Source of the DNA: CAZKFA01 sp964551925
Lineage (GTDB): Bacteria; Cyanobacteriota; Vampirovibrionia; LMEP-6097
Assembly (NCBI GenBank): GCA_964551925.1
Contig: CAZKFA010000035.1
Coordinates: 1 to 17,505, forward strand
Reading direction: 5' to 3'
Length of the DNA stretch: 17,505 bases
Below the pieces are notes generated by a model. That model was not told where the DNA came from, did not search any database, and saw only the letters and a program-made list of their open reading frames with translations. Positions 5,594-12,940 of the stretch are shown here, piece after piece. A program made the translations under genes and the position numbers. Numbering within the stretch: position 1 is the first letter of the stretch; each line of letters opens with the position of its first letter.

Positions 5594-7261
5594 CTAGAGT
5601 TTGATGGCTACCACACTTGGTATCGGCTCTTTGCTTGTGTGTGGCCAGGTTGATTTAAGACCATCTTCACCAGGATGTTGTACTGAAAGGAATAAAGTTT
5701 TGAAATCACTACTGAAACTTGGTCCTGTTAACTCGGCACCAACTGGTGCTGTCGCAAAACGCTCTGGCTGACCAGCTTGTGCACCACTAAGTGGGATACG
5801 AAAAAGAGCATTGCTGCCATGATAGGCATAAGGCTCTTTGTATAAACTCGCGCCTTTGATATCTGTTGTTACCCAGAGATTGTTTTTGTTATCAAATACA
5901 ATATTGTCTGGGCAACTAAGTTCTTTGCCGCCAAAAACAAATACTTTATAGTTGAAGTTTTTGGATTCCGGATCATTATTTGCTTCCACTAATCTGACTA
6001 TAGAGCCGTGATAATTACCCGCTGTTTTGTTGTTGGTGAATGATATAAACACTGATTTGTCTTTTGGATTAACTTCTATATCTTCGGCTCTGTCAAGAGG
6101 AGTTGCTCCTAGCATCTTAGCTGCTTCTCTTGTGTGTATTAGTAATTCTGCTTGACTATGGAACTTAATGGCGAGTGCTGGATTGCTCATGCTTAACTCT
6201 TGCCATTGCCCTGAACCACTGTCAGTAACCTCATCTTCTGGTTTAGTTTTGAAGTTAGGTTTGTTGTTGAACTTAGCTACAAACAGCTTACCTTCTGAGA
6301 GTAATGTGTTTTGAATCTTTGAATCTTTAAGTGACTTCTGTAGTTTTTTGTATAGTTGCATATTTTTTTTTGGATATCTTAATGCAAGTATCTCTTCAAA
6401 AATAGCTCTTAAGCTCTCAGATACGGAGTCTCTAGATATATATTTGTAGATATGTTCATCTTCAGCATCATCGCCCATATAAATTACTATTTTGCCGCTT
6501 TTGCTGATGGTGATGCCTGTGTTCTCGTGAGCAAAACGCCCTAGAGCACTGTGTTTTTTTGGTAGTAAGGCTTTGTCAAAAGGATTGATCTCAACAACCC
6601 AGCCGAATTGCTCTTCGTTGATTCCCCAGCCATACTCTGAATTAGAAAGATCATAGTTCTCTTCACAACTTAAGATCGTTCCCCATGGTGTTTGACCGCC
6701 ACTACAGTTAGCTAGAGTGCCTTTGACTTTAGGGAATTTTTTCTTGACAGGTCCAGTCATTAAACAGAAAGTATTGGCATCAATTCTGCGATTGTATTTC
6801 TGTTGTAAATTCTCTTGTTGACTGGATACCCAGGTGTTGTCCTTTGGTCTATGTTCTAGTATGAGTAATGATCCACCGACATTTTTTTTCTGATCTTCTT
6901 TATTGGGGATTCTTGTAGTATCGACGCTTTCGTGATTGACCCAAAGCAGAGCATAATTATCATCTAGTGGGATAAAACTTGTGAAGTCATTATTGTAGCC
7001 AAAGTATAGTTTCTCTCCAGTATTGGGATTGATGCCAATTTTGTCTTTCCATGAAGCTATCAAATGATAGTCAAAACCTTTTGGTAAGCTTAAGTCATCA
7101 ACAATCTCTATTGGAGTTGAAGTCGCACCTTGCTCAACTGTCGTTAGATGGCTCTTTTTCTTGCCTTGAAAGAGCTTTTGTAAGAAGCCGCAAGAACTTA
7201 AGCCTATTGCGATAGGAGCTAATCCTATAAACTTTATAAATTCTCTTCTACCAAGTTGCAT
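5594..7261 (-). CDS. PhoX-like (DUF839) phosphatase, Tat-exported lipoprotein
   Basis: A 555-aa protein of the PhoX/DUF839 family, which includes Ca- and Fe-dependent extracytoplasmic alkaline phosphatases that release phosphate from organic esters. The N-terminus has a twin-arginine motif (GRREFIK, residues 4-10), a hydrophobic stretch and a lipobox LSSC (21-24), so a Tat-exported lipoprotein is predicted. Family signatures include NCSGGQTPWGTILSCEEN (185-202, with Cys199 where PhoX has its iron ligand), GRFAHEN (241-247), MGDDAEDEHIYKY (262-274), LDRAEDIEVNP in the middle, CPDNIVFDNKNNLWVTTD, and QHPGE near the C-terminus. The protein may use a leaderless start, since TAAAAT lies 6 nt before the ATG. 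It is divergent from asd and convergent with the FliO-like gene. The family is secure; the phosphatase substrate is inferred from the family. Confidence 0.87.
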   Translation of the reverse strand: MQLGRREFIKFIGLAPIAIGLSSCGFLQKLFQGKKKSHLTTVEQGATSTPIEIVDDLSLPKGFDYHLIASWKDKIGINPNTGEKLYFGYNNDFTSFIPLDDNYALLWVNHESVDTTRIPNKEDQKKNVGGSLLILEHRPKDNTWVSSQQENLQQKYNRRIDANTFCLMTGPVKKKFPKVKGTLANCSGGQTPWGTILSCEENYDLSNSEYGWGINEEQFGWVVEINPFDKALLPKKHSALGRFAHENTGITISKSGKIVIYMGDDAEDEHIYKYISRDSVSESLRAIFEEILALRYPKKNMQLYKKLQKSLKDSKIQNTLLSEGKLFVAKFNNKPNFKTKPEDEVTDSGSGQWQELSMSNPALAIKFHSQAELLIHTREAAKMLGATPLDRAEDIEVNPKDKSVFISFTNNKTAGNYHGSIVRLVEANNDPESKNFNYKVFVFGGKELSCPDNIVFDNKNNLWVTTDIKGASLYKEPYAYHGSNALFRIPLSGAQAGQPERFATAPVGAELTGPSFSSDFKTLFLSVQHPGEDGLKSTWPHTSKEPIPSVVAIKL

Positions 7262-7267
7262 ATTAGT

Positions 7268-7273
7268 ATTTTA
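7268..7273 (-). promoter_or_regulatory. TAAAAT box 6 nt before the PhoX-like start
   Basis: On the minus strand TAAAAT is followed by ACTAAT and the ATG at 7261. There is no purine-rich ribosome site. The position fits a -10 box for a leaderless transcript. Confidence 0.38.
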
Positions 7274-7294
7274 ATTGAAAAACACCAACTCGTC

Positions 7295-7420
7295 TAAGGA
7301 TGCCCTGAAAAATGGACTATAGTTCCATTTTTCAGAAGGGCATCCGCCTAAAAAGCGAGCAACCACGCGAAGCGTGTGTTGCCCCTGCTAGAAGAATTTG
7401 AATTTTTCAGTGGATCCTTA
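7295..7420. mobile_element. 126-bp palindromic element, MITE-like
   Basis: The ends form an imperfect inverted repeat: TAAGGAT-GCCC-TGAAAAAT (7295-7313) against the complement of 7402-7420, 15 of 19 bases matching. Inside are two hairpins. Hairpin 1 pairs 7298-7305 with 7338-7345 and 7306-7315 with 7325-7334 (18 bp, a GAA bulge, 9-nt loop). Hairpin 2 pairs 7359-7368 with 7372-7382 (GCAACCACGC, GAA loop, one bulged T) and is GC-richer than its surroundings. TA at each outer end would fit a TA target duplication of the IS630/Tc1-mariner type. It sits between divergent starts, so it is not a terminator of either neighbour. Alternatives are a REP-like repeat or a regulatory leader. No second copy is present in this window. 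Confidence 0.5.
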
Positions 7421-7424
7421 ATGC

Positions 7425-7430
7425 TAAAAT
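7425..7430 (+). promoter_or_regulatory. TAAAAT box 7 nt before the asd start
   Basis: TAAAAT is followed by CCTAACT and the ATG at 7438. No Shine-Dalgarno site is present and the box lies just outside the palindromic element. A transcript from here would start at about the A of the ATG. Confidence 0.42.
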
Positions 7431-7437
7431 CCTAACT

Positions 7438-8463
7438 ATGAAGAAGTATAATGTCGCTATTCTTGGTGCGACCGGTAATGTCGGTAGATTATTGATAGAT
7501 ATTCTTGAAGAGAGAGGTTTTCCTGTAGCTGAATTAAGATTACTAGCAAGTACTCGCTCTAGTGGGATTAAGGTTCAAAGTAAATCTGGCAAAGAGTATG
7601 TGATTCAAGCAACGACTCAAGATTCGTTTGATGGGATTGATATTGTTTTTGCGTCGGCTGGCGCTAGTATTAGTAAAGAATTTTTGCCGGCTATTCGTAA
7701 GTCTGGAGCGGTCTTAATTGATAACACTAGTGCTTTTAGGATGGATGTTGATGTGCCTTTGGTTGTGCCGCAGGTTAATGCTGAGGATATTAAGAAGCAC
7801 AAAGGTATCATTGCTAATCCAAATTGTTCTACGGCGCCTTTAGTTTTAGTGCTTAAGCCTTTGGATCAGAAGTTTGGTATTAAACGTGTTGTGGTGAGTA
7901 CTTATCAAAGCGTCTCAGGTGCTGGTAAAGCAGCGATGGACGAACTAGTTGCAGCGACTAAACAGCAACTCGCTTCTAAAGATCCATTTAACGATAAAGA
8001 TAGTTTTGACTATAAAGCTTTTGTGAACCCGATTGCGTTTAATCTGATTCCTCAAATAGATGTGTTTATGGATAATCTTTATACAAAAGAAGAGATGAAG
8101 TTAATTAACGAAAGCCGCAAAATGCTTCATAGACCGGATTTGGCGATAACTTGTACTGCTGTTCGTGTGCCAGTTTTTATTTCGCATTCCGAATCAGTGA
8201 ATGTTGAGTTTAATAGTGATGTAACTTTAGAGCAGGTTAGAGCCGTTATGCAAGCGACCCCTGACCTTGAGTTGTTAGATGATCCTACTAAGTCTATTTA
8301 TCCAATGCCTGCTAATATTGCTGGGACTGATCCAGTTTATGTGGGGCGTTTGCGCTCAGACGAAGGTTTGCCTAATACTTTTAATTTCTGGTTGGTTTCT
8401 GATAATTTGCGTATTGGAGCTGCTTTGAACGCTGTTAGAATTGGTGAAGCTTTAATTTGCTAG
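7438..8463 (+). CDS. asd: Aspartate-semialdehyde dehydrogenase
   Basis: A 341-aa enzyme that reduces L-aspartyl-4-phosphate to aspartate semialdehyde with NADPH, the branch point to lysine/diaminopimelate, threonine and methionine. Visible are the nucleotide-binding GATGNVG (10-16), the catalytic NPNCST with Cys130 (127-132), SVSGAGK (158-164) and RVPVFISHSE with the likely catalytic His250 (243-252). Length and motifs match the bacterial family from end to end. The gene is followed 11 nt later by dapA and then RNase J, an order seen in Cyanobacteria, so the three probably form one operon. No lysine riboswitch signature was found upstream. The start is fixed by alignment of the KYNVAILGATGNVG N-terminus. 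Confidence 0.97.
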   Translation: MKKYNVAILGATGNVGRLLIDILEERGFPVAELRLLASTRSSGIKVQSKSGKEYVIQATTQDSFDGIDIVFASAGASISKEFLPAIRKSGAVLIDNTSAFRMDVDVPLVVPQVNAEDIKKHKGIIANPNCSTAPLVLVLKPLDQKFGIKRVVVSTYQSVSGAGKAAMDELVAATKQQLASKDPFNDKDSFDYKAFVNPIAFNLIPQIDVFMDNLYTKEEMKLINESRKMLHRPDLAITCTAVRVPVFISHSESVNVEFNSDVTLEQVRAVMQATPDLELLDDPTKSIYPMPANIAGTDPVYVGRLRSDEGLPNTFNFWLVSDNLRIGAALNAVRIGEALIC

Positions 8464-8466
8464 AAT
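8461..8466 (+). promoter_or_regulatory. TAGAAT box 8 nt before the dapA start
   Basis: TAGAAT includes the asd stop codon and is followed by CTTAAGCG and the ATG at 8475. It resembles the boxes at asd and the FliO-like gene but sits inside an apparent operon, so it may be chance. No Shine-Dalgarno site is seen. Confidence 0.22.
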
Positions 8467-8474
8467 CTTAAGCG

Positions 8475-9380
8475 ATGCCAATCTTTGGATCTTTAATTAC
8501 AGCAATGGTTAGCCCTTTTCAGAAGGGTGATCTTACTAAGCTTGACTTGGCCGCGGCTGAGAGCATTGTGGAGCATCTAATCGATACTAAGTCAGATGCC
8601 ATTATTGTCTCAGGTACTACCGGTGAAAGTCCTACACTGAGCCATGATGAAGAGGTTGAGTTGTTTAAGGTTGTTAAAGCTCGTGCTAATAAAATTAATC
8701 CTCAAGTTAAGGTGATTTTTGGGGCTGGATCTAATTCCACTGAGACTGCTATTAATATGAGCAAGCAAGCCGCCAAACTCAATGCTGATGGGCTATTGAT
8801 CGTTACGCCTTATTACAACAAGCCCAACCAAAAAGGTATTAGGCAGCATTATTCTTCGATCGCAAGTTCGACTGATTTGCCGATTATTCTTTATAACGTT
8901 CCGGGACGTTGTGTGGTTAGTCTTAAGCCAGAGACTACGATTGCTTTAGCTAAGGAATTTTCTAATATAGTTGCTATTAAAGAAGCGAGTACGAATTTTG
9001 ATAGTCTGACTGAGTTACGTTTAGCTTTGCCAAATAATTTTGCTATTTATTCAGGAGATGACAGTCTGACTCTACCAATGCTTGCGGTTGGTGCTGATGG
9101 CGTGATTTCGGTAGCTTCACATTTGGTAGGTACTAGAATGGCTGAGATGATGTCTTTATTTAAGGCTGGCGATACCCAAAAAGCCTTGCAAATACACCAA
9201 AAACTTTTCCCTTTGTTTCAAGCCTTATTTGTTGAACCGAACCCGACATGTATTAAGGCAGCTTTGGGTATAATAGGGTTATGCGACCCTTCGTTGAGAG
9301 AGCCGCTGCTTCCGCTTGAGAAAAATCAACTAGAAGAATTGAAAAAAATAATCGATTCTGTTGTTGTGGCCAAAGTATAG
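8475..9380 (+). CDS. dapA: 4-hydroxy-tetrahydrodipicolinate synthase
   Basis: A 301-aa TIM-barrel enzyme that condenses pyruvate with aspartate semialdehyde, the product of the adjacent asd gene; this is the first committed step to diaminopimelate and lysine. Visible are GTTGES (47-52, substrate-binding threonines), TPYYNKP (111-117, Tyr114 of the catalytic triad), LYNVPGR (139-145, Tyr140 and the carboxylate-binding Arg145) and AIKEAS (167-172, Schiff-base Lys169). All catalytic residues known from the E. coli enzyme are present. The length is typical (about 290-300 aa). The asd/dapA gap is 11 nt, and RNase J follows after 87 nt. Confidence 0.97.
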   Translation: MPIFGSLITAMVSPFQKGDLTKLDLAAAESIVEHLIDTKSDAIIVSGTTGESPTLSHDEEVELFKVVKARANKINPQVKVIFGAGSNSTETAINMSKQAAKLNADGLLIVTPYYNKPNQKGIRQHYSSIASSTDLPIILYNVPGRCVVSLKPETTIALAKEFSNIVAIKEASTNFDSLTELRLALPNNFAIYSGDDSLTLPMLAVGADGVISVASHLVGTRMAEMMSLFKAGDTQKALQIHQKLFPLFQALFVEPNPTCIKAALGIIGLCDPSLREPLLPLEKNQLEELKKIIDSVVVAKV

Positions 9381-9467
9381 GCTCCAAGTGTTGAAATGAA
9401 TTATCTAATGGTTAGAGTTAATAACTTTTAGTGAAGTGACTGAAGTCTTTCGATAGATAAAAATTTT

Positions 9468-11219
9468 ATGACGCAAAAAACAAATAAAAAAGATAATTCA
9501 TTTTCAAAGATTCCTTTGGATCCTACTAAAACCGTCAAGGTGATTGCACTTGGTGGGTTGTACGAGATTGGCAAAAACACTTGGGTCTTTGAATGTGATG
9601 GTGAGATTATGCTAGTTGACGCTGGTCTGGCTTTTCCCACTACTGACATGATTGGTGTTGATATTGTTTTGCCTAAGTTGAATTATTTAGTTGCTAATAA
9701 AGACAAAATTCGCGGCATGATTATTACTCATGGTCATGAAGATCATATAGGCGGTGTAGTGCCCTTGCTGAGAGAGGTTCAGATACCTTTGATTTATGGA
9801 CCTAATTTGGCGATGGCTTTGTTGAAGAATAAATTTATGGAGAATAAAATTGATGGACAAGCCACCAAGCTTATTTCTTCCAGAGAGACTGTCCATGTCG
9901 GTAAATATTTTGCGGTCACATATGTGCAGAACAATCATAGTATTGCTGATAGTTTTAGTTTGATTATTGATACGCCGGCTGGAAGAATAGTTCACAGTGG
10001 GGATTTCAAGTTTGATCATAGTCCGATTGATAATTTGTACTTTGATGTAGCAAGCCTTGTCAAAGCCGGTGAGGAAGGGGTTACGCTGCTTATTAGTGAT
10101 AGTACTAATGCTGAGAAAGCTGGTTACACTCCATCCGAAAAAGCCGTAGTGCCGAAAATAAAAGAAATTATTCATTCGACTAAGGGCAGAACTTATATCA
10201 CTACCTTTGCTAGTCAGGTTAATCGCATTAAATTAATTATGGAGATCACGCTTAAGGCTGGTAAAAAAATTACTTTGTTTGGGCGTTCTATGGTTAATCT
10301 AGCTGCGATCTCTAAAGATCTTGGTTATATAAATTTGCCGGATAACTTTGTTGTTAGGCAAGAAGATGTACACAAAATCCCACCAGAAGAATTAGTAGTC
10401 TTGACGACAGGCTCTCAGGGAGAGCAATTTGCGGCTTTGTCGAGGATCGCTCGTAATGAGCATAAGTACATGCAGATTCAAGCTGGTGATACTGTGATCA
10501 TGAGTGCGTCTCCAATTCCTGGTAATGAGAAGTCTGTAAATAATCTTATTGATATGCTTTGCGCGCGTGGGGCTGATGTGATCTATGGTCAAGGTCAGTC
10601 TGTGCATGTCTCTGGGCATGCGAGTGCTGAAGAACAGAAGATTATGATTAATCTTGCGCAGCCAAAATATTTTATGCCTTGTCATGGAGAGTATCGTATG
10701 CTTGTTAAGCATGGGCAGACAGGAGTCGCTTGTGGAGTGGATCCTAATAACATCTTCTTGATGGATAATGGCGATGTCTTAGAGATGAAAGATGGAATTT
10801 GTAAATTATTTGATAAAGTTGAAGCTGGAATTATTATGGTTGATAACGCCAATGTTGGCGAACTTGATACAGATATAATGTTAGAGCGTCGCTTGCTCGC
10901 TTCTGAAGGTTTGTTGACCATCGTTGCGACGGTTAATGCTCATGGTGAGCTGGTTGGAGAGACTAAGGTCTATGTCAGAGGCTTGGTCTTATCGCCAAGT
11001 GAAACCAAGAATGATTTCATGGGTAGTTTGACGAAGATTGTCTCAGAGGCTGTTGCCAATAGTCCGCATGCTAAACCTTTTGATATAGAGAAGCTTAAAA
11101 TTGATATTAAATCAGAATTGCATCGTTTTATTGATGACAAGCTGCATCATCATCCGCTGATAGAATTGATATTGATGGAATATGTTGGTAAGCCGTCAGC
11201 TTCTGTGCTTGGAGTCTAA
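9468..11219 (+). CDS. rnj: Ribonuclease J
   Basis: A 583-aa metallo-beta-lactamase/beta-CASP ribonuclease with 5'-3' exonuclease and endonuclease activity in mRNA decay and RNA maturation, acting in the cytoplasm. Visible are the ALGGLYEIGKN N-terminal signature (27-37), the zinc motif HGHEDH (88-93), NNHSIADS with His157, HSGDFKFD with Asp179, the beta-CASP segments FGRSMVN and SGHAS, and PCHGEYRML. The C-terminal domain continues to EYVGKPSASVLGV. The length is slightly above the approximately 555 aa of Bacillus RNase J. It follows dapA by 87 nt, as in Cyanobacteria, where asd, dapA and this gene are neighbours. No good Shine-Dalgarno site is seen; TAGATA ends 8 nt before the ATG but is a poor box. 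Confidence 0.95.
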   Translation: MTQKTNKKDNSFSKIPLDPTKTVKVIALGGLYEIGKNTWVFECDGEIMLVDAGLAFPTTDMIGVDIVLPKLNYLVANKDKIRGMIITHGHEDHIGGVVPLLREVQIPLIYGPNLAMALLKNKFMENKIDGQATKLISSRETVHVGKYFAVTYVQNNHSIADSFSLIIDTPAGRIVHSGDFKFDHSPIDNLYFDVASLVKAGEEGVTLLISDSTNAEKAGYTPSEKAVVPKIKEIIHSTKGRTYITTFASQVNRIKLIMEITLKAGKKITLFGRSMVNLAAISKDLGYINLPDNFVVRQEDVHKIPPEELVVLTTGSQGEQFAALSRIARNEHKYMQIQAGDTVIMSASPIPGNEKSVNNLIDMLCARGADVIYGQGQSVHVSGHASAEEQKIMINLAQPKYFMPCHGEYRMLVKHGQTGVACGVDPNNIFLMDNGDVLEMKDGICKLFDKVEAGIIMVDNANVGELDTDIMLERRLLASEGLLTIVATVNAHGELVGETKVYVRGLVLSPSETKNDFMGSLTKIVSEAVANSPHAKPFDIEKLKIDIKSELHRFIDDKLHHHPLIELILMEYVGKPSASVLGV

Positions 11220-11269
11220 CGGATCTTAAAAATTGGCAGAAGTCCGCATCTTAATTATTCTCTAAGAAT

Positions 11270-11296
11270 TTGCTGTGTTTGATAGCATGCTAAAAT
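11270..11296 (+). promoter_or_regulatory. Weak candidate promoter for fba
   Basis: TTGCTG (11270-11275) and TAAAAT (11291-11296) are 15 bp apart, a shorter spacing than usual. A start near 11303 would leave a leader of about 25 nt containing the AAGGAG site. This is a visual match only. Confidence 0.28.
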
Positions 11297-11313
11297 TATT
11301 ACTGTTTTAATAT

Positions 11314-11319
11314 AAGGAG
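11314..11319 (+). promoter_or_regulatory. Shine-Dalgarno site of fba
   Basis: AAGGAG lies 8 nt before the ATG at 11328, a near-ideal site and the strongest in the window. It shows that the organism's 16S tail can use Shine-Dalgarno pairing. Confidence 0.88.
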
Positions 11320-11327
11320 ATTTTCAC

Positions 11328-12371
11328 ATGCCAGTAGCTAATTACGAACAATATTGCAAGATGTTAGATAACGCCAAGAAAGGTAAGTTTGCTTACCCTG
11401 CGATCAACATCACTTCTACCGAGACTTTGAACGCAACTCTTAAAGGTTTTGCTGATGCTAAGTCTGACGGTATTATTCAAGTTTCCACTGGTGGCGGAGA
11501 ATTCGCTTCTGGATTGAATGTTAAGGATATGGCTTTTGGGGCTAGAGTGCTTGCTGAAGCTGCTCACACGCTTGCTGAGAAGTATAATATTATGATTGCT
11601 TTGCATACTGATCACTGTCATCCAGCTAAGGTTGATAGTTTCTTGCGTCCATTAATTGCTTGGACGGCTGAGCGTAGAGCTAATGGACAAGCCAATCTTT
11701 TTAACTCGCATATGTTTGATGGTTCAGAATTACCACTTAAAGACAACCTACGTATCTCAAAAGAGTTATTAGAGCTTTGTACCGCTAATCAAATCATTCT
11801 TGAAGTTGAGACTGGTGTTGTTGGTGGTGAAGAAGATGGACACGACACTTCAGGTGTTGGTAAAGACAAGCTCTACACTACTCCAGAAGATATGCTTGCT
11901 GTCTATGAGACCTTGAATACTGTTGGTGGTAGATTTATGCTTGCTGCGACTTTTGGTAATGTGCATGGTGTTTATAAGCCAGGTAATGTGAAGTTGACCC
12001 CAACTATTTTGCGTGATGGACAAGCTGCTATTACTAGCAAGCATGGTGCCAAAGCCGCTCTAGATTTGGTTTTTCATGGTGGTTCTGGTTCAGAATTGTC
12101 TGACATCCATGAGACTTTAGAGTATGGTGTTGTTAAGATGAACGTTGATACTGATACTCAGTACACTTTCACGCGACCAATCGTTGAGCATATGCTCAAG
12201 AATTACGACGGTGTGCTGAAGATCGAAGGCGAAGTTGGTAACAAGAAGCTTTATGATCCGCGCTCTTACTTGAAAAAAGCCGAGGAAGCAATGGCTAAGC
12301 GTATTACTCAAGCTTGTGCTGACCTTAAGTCTACGGGCCGTTCTATGCTATCCGGCGCAGTATCTGTTTAA
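11328..12371 (+). CDS. fba: Class II fructose-bisphosphate aldolase
   Basis: A 347-aa zinc aldolase that interconverts fructose-1,6-bisphosphate with dihydroxyacetone phosphate and glyceraldehyde-3-phosphate in glycolysis and gluconeogenesis. The length and the HTDHCHPAKVD motif (93-103; catalytic Asp95, zinc His96) place it in the class IIA (E. coli FbaA-like) subgroup. Further signatures are the EVETGVVGGEEDG loop (159-171), NVHGVYKPG with zinc His213, and FHGGSGS with zinc His250. The strong AAGGAG site suggests high expression. Its stop codon overlaps that of the convergent 108-aa gene within a TTAA, and no terminator hairpin is visible between them. Confidence 0.97.
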   Translation: MPVANYEQYCKMLDNAKKGKFAYPAINITSTETLNATLKGFADAKSDGIIQVSTGGGEFASGLNVKDMAFGARVLAEAAHTLAEKYNIMIALHTDHCHPAKVDSFLRPLIAWTAERRANGQANLFNSHMFDGSELPLKDNLRISKELLELCTANQIILEVETGVVGGEEDGHDTSGVGKDKLYTTPEDMLAVYETLNTVGGRFMLAATFGNVHGVYKPGNVKLTPTILRDGQAAITSKHGAKAALDLVFHGGSGSELSDIHETLEYGVVKMNVDTDTQYTFTRPIVEHMLKNYDGVLKIEGEVGNKKLYDPRSYLKKAEEAMAKRITQACADLKSTGRSMLSGAVSV

Positions 12372-12694
12372 GCTGCCTTGTCTAAGTGTAGAGTCGGCGA
12401 GCAGTTGGATTCCATCTTCTCTATCAGGTCGTCAAAGCAATTGAGTAGATTGATTTCTTTGCCGTTATTAAGTCTATTCTCGAGCATTAATACGTCAAAG
12501 AAAGATTTGATTACAAGTTTATTGACGTCGCCTTGAAGAAAGGATATTGTTAAGCTGAAAATAGTCTTGATATTATCTGAATCGTAGCCCATATCGTAGT
12601 AGAACTGCTGCAAGGACTTGATTTGCTTTAGCAGCTCTTTGTTTTTGATTGTATTGTCGCTGATGCTTAATTGTTCGACTGTGAAGTGTGACAT
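12368..12694 (-). CDS. Small hypothetical protein, 108 aa
   Basis: I do not recognise this protein. It is mostly helical and soluble, with no signal peptide, no membrane segment and no metal motif; one cysteine-bearing stretch (LLNCFDDLIEKMESNC) lies near the C-terminus. The reading frame extends to 12730, but I chose the ATG at 12694 because a clear AAAGGAG site (complement of 12701-12707) stands 6 nt before it and the upstream extension has none. It is probably real for that reason and because it runs convergently into fba with only a 4-nt overlap of the stop codons. Confidence 0.7.
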   Translation of the reverse strand: MSHFTVEQLSISDNTIKNKELLKQIKSLQQFYYDMGYDSDNIKTIFSLTISFLQGDVNKLVIKSFFDVLMLENRLNNGKEINLLNCFDDLIEKMESNCSPTLHLDKAA

Positions 12695-12700
12695 AAGTGT

Positions 12701-12707
12701 CTCCTTT
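12701..12707 (-). promoter_or_regulatory. Shine-Dalgarno site that fixes the start of the 108-aa gene
   Basis: On the minus strand AAAGGAG is followed by ACACTT and the ATG at 12694. It decides between this start and the upstream in-frame codon at 12730. Confidence 0.75.
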
Positions 12708-12940
12708 GTTGCTATTGAATAGATCACCATTGAGCTATTCTTGAAACTCCCTGTTTATTTGGGTCTGAGCCATCGCCTAAGGGCGAATGTGAATATAAAG
12801 GAATTATTAACTCCATGATACATCTAATCCGAAGCTTGTCCAGTGATATTTGATTAAATTCTATTAATATTGGGAACTCGCTCGTTCTTTCGGGAATTTT
12901 GATTTTGTAGTATCATACAATGAGTTAGCTCTAAATTGAG

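Noticed and set aside
5575..5596. Bidirectional terminator between the FliO-like and PhoX-like genes
   Set aside because: Only a 5-bp stem (TAGGC/GCCTA) with a long loop and no T run on either strand.
7262..7437. Lysine riboswitch or other asd leader riboswitch
   Set aside because: The region has strong hairpins, but I do not see the conserved lysine-riboswitch core (no AGAGGTGC-like segment), and the -10-like box lies after the hairpins, so they would not be in the transcript.
9687..10175. 162-aa open frame antisense to RNase J
   Set aside because: RNase J is a full-length conserved gene on the other strand; this frame has no ribosome site and no recognisable protein pattern.
12695..12730. 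N-terminal extension of the 108-aa protein (start at 12730)
   Set aside because: The upstream start has no ribosome site, while AAAGGAG stands at the right distance before the ATG at 12694.
12773..12786. Small hairpin TCGCC/GGCGA before the radical-SAM-like gene
   Set aside because: It is 5 bp with a 4-nt loop and no T run; it has no clear relation to either neighbouring gene.
12781..12855. Tiny open frame after AAAGGA near 12799 (about 12 codons from 12815)
   Set aside because: The spacing from the purine run is too long, and the 12-residue product shows no recognisable pattern.
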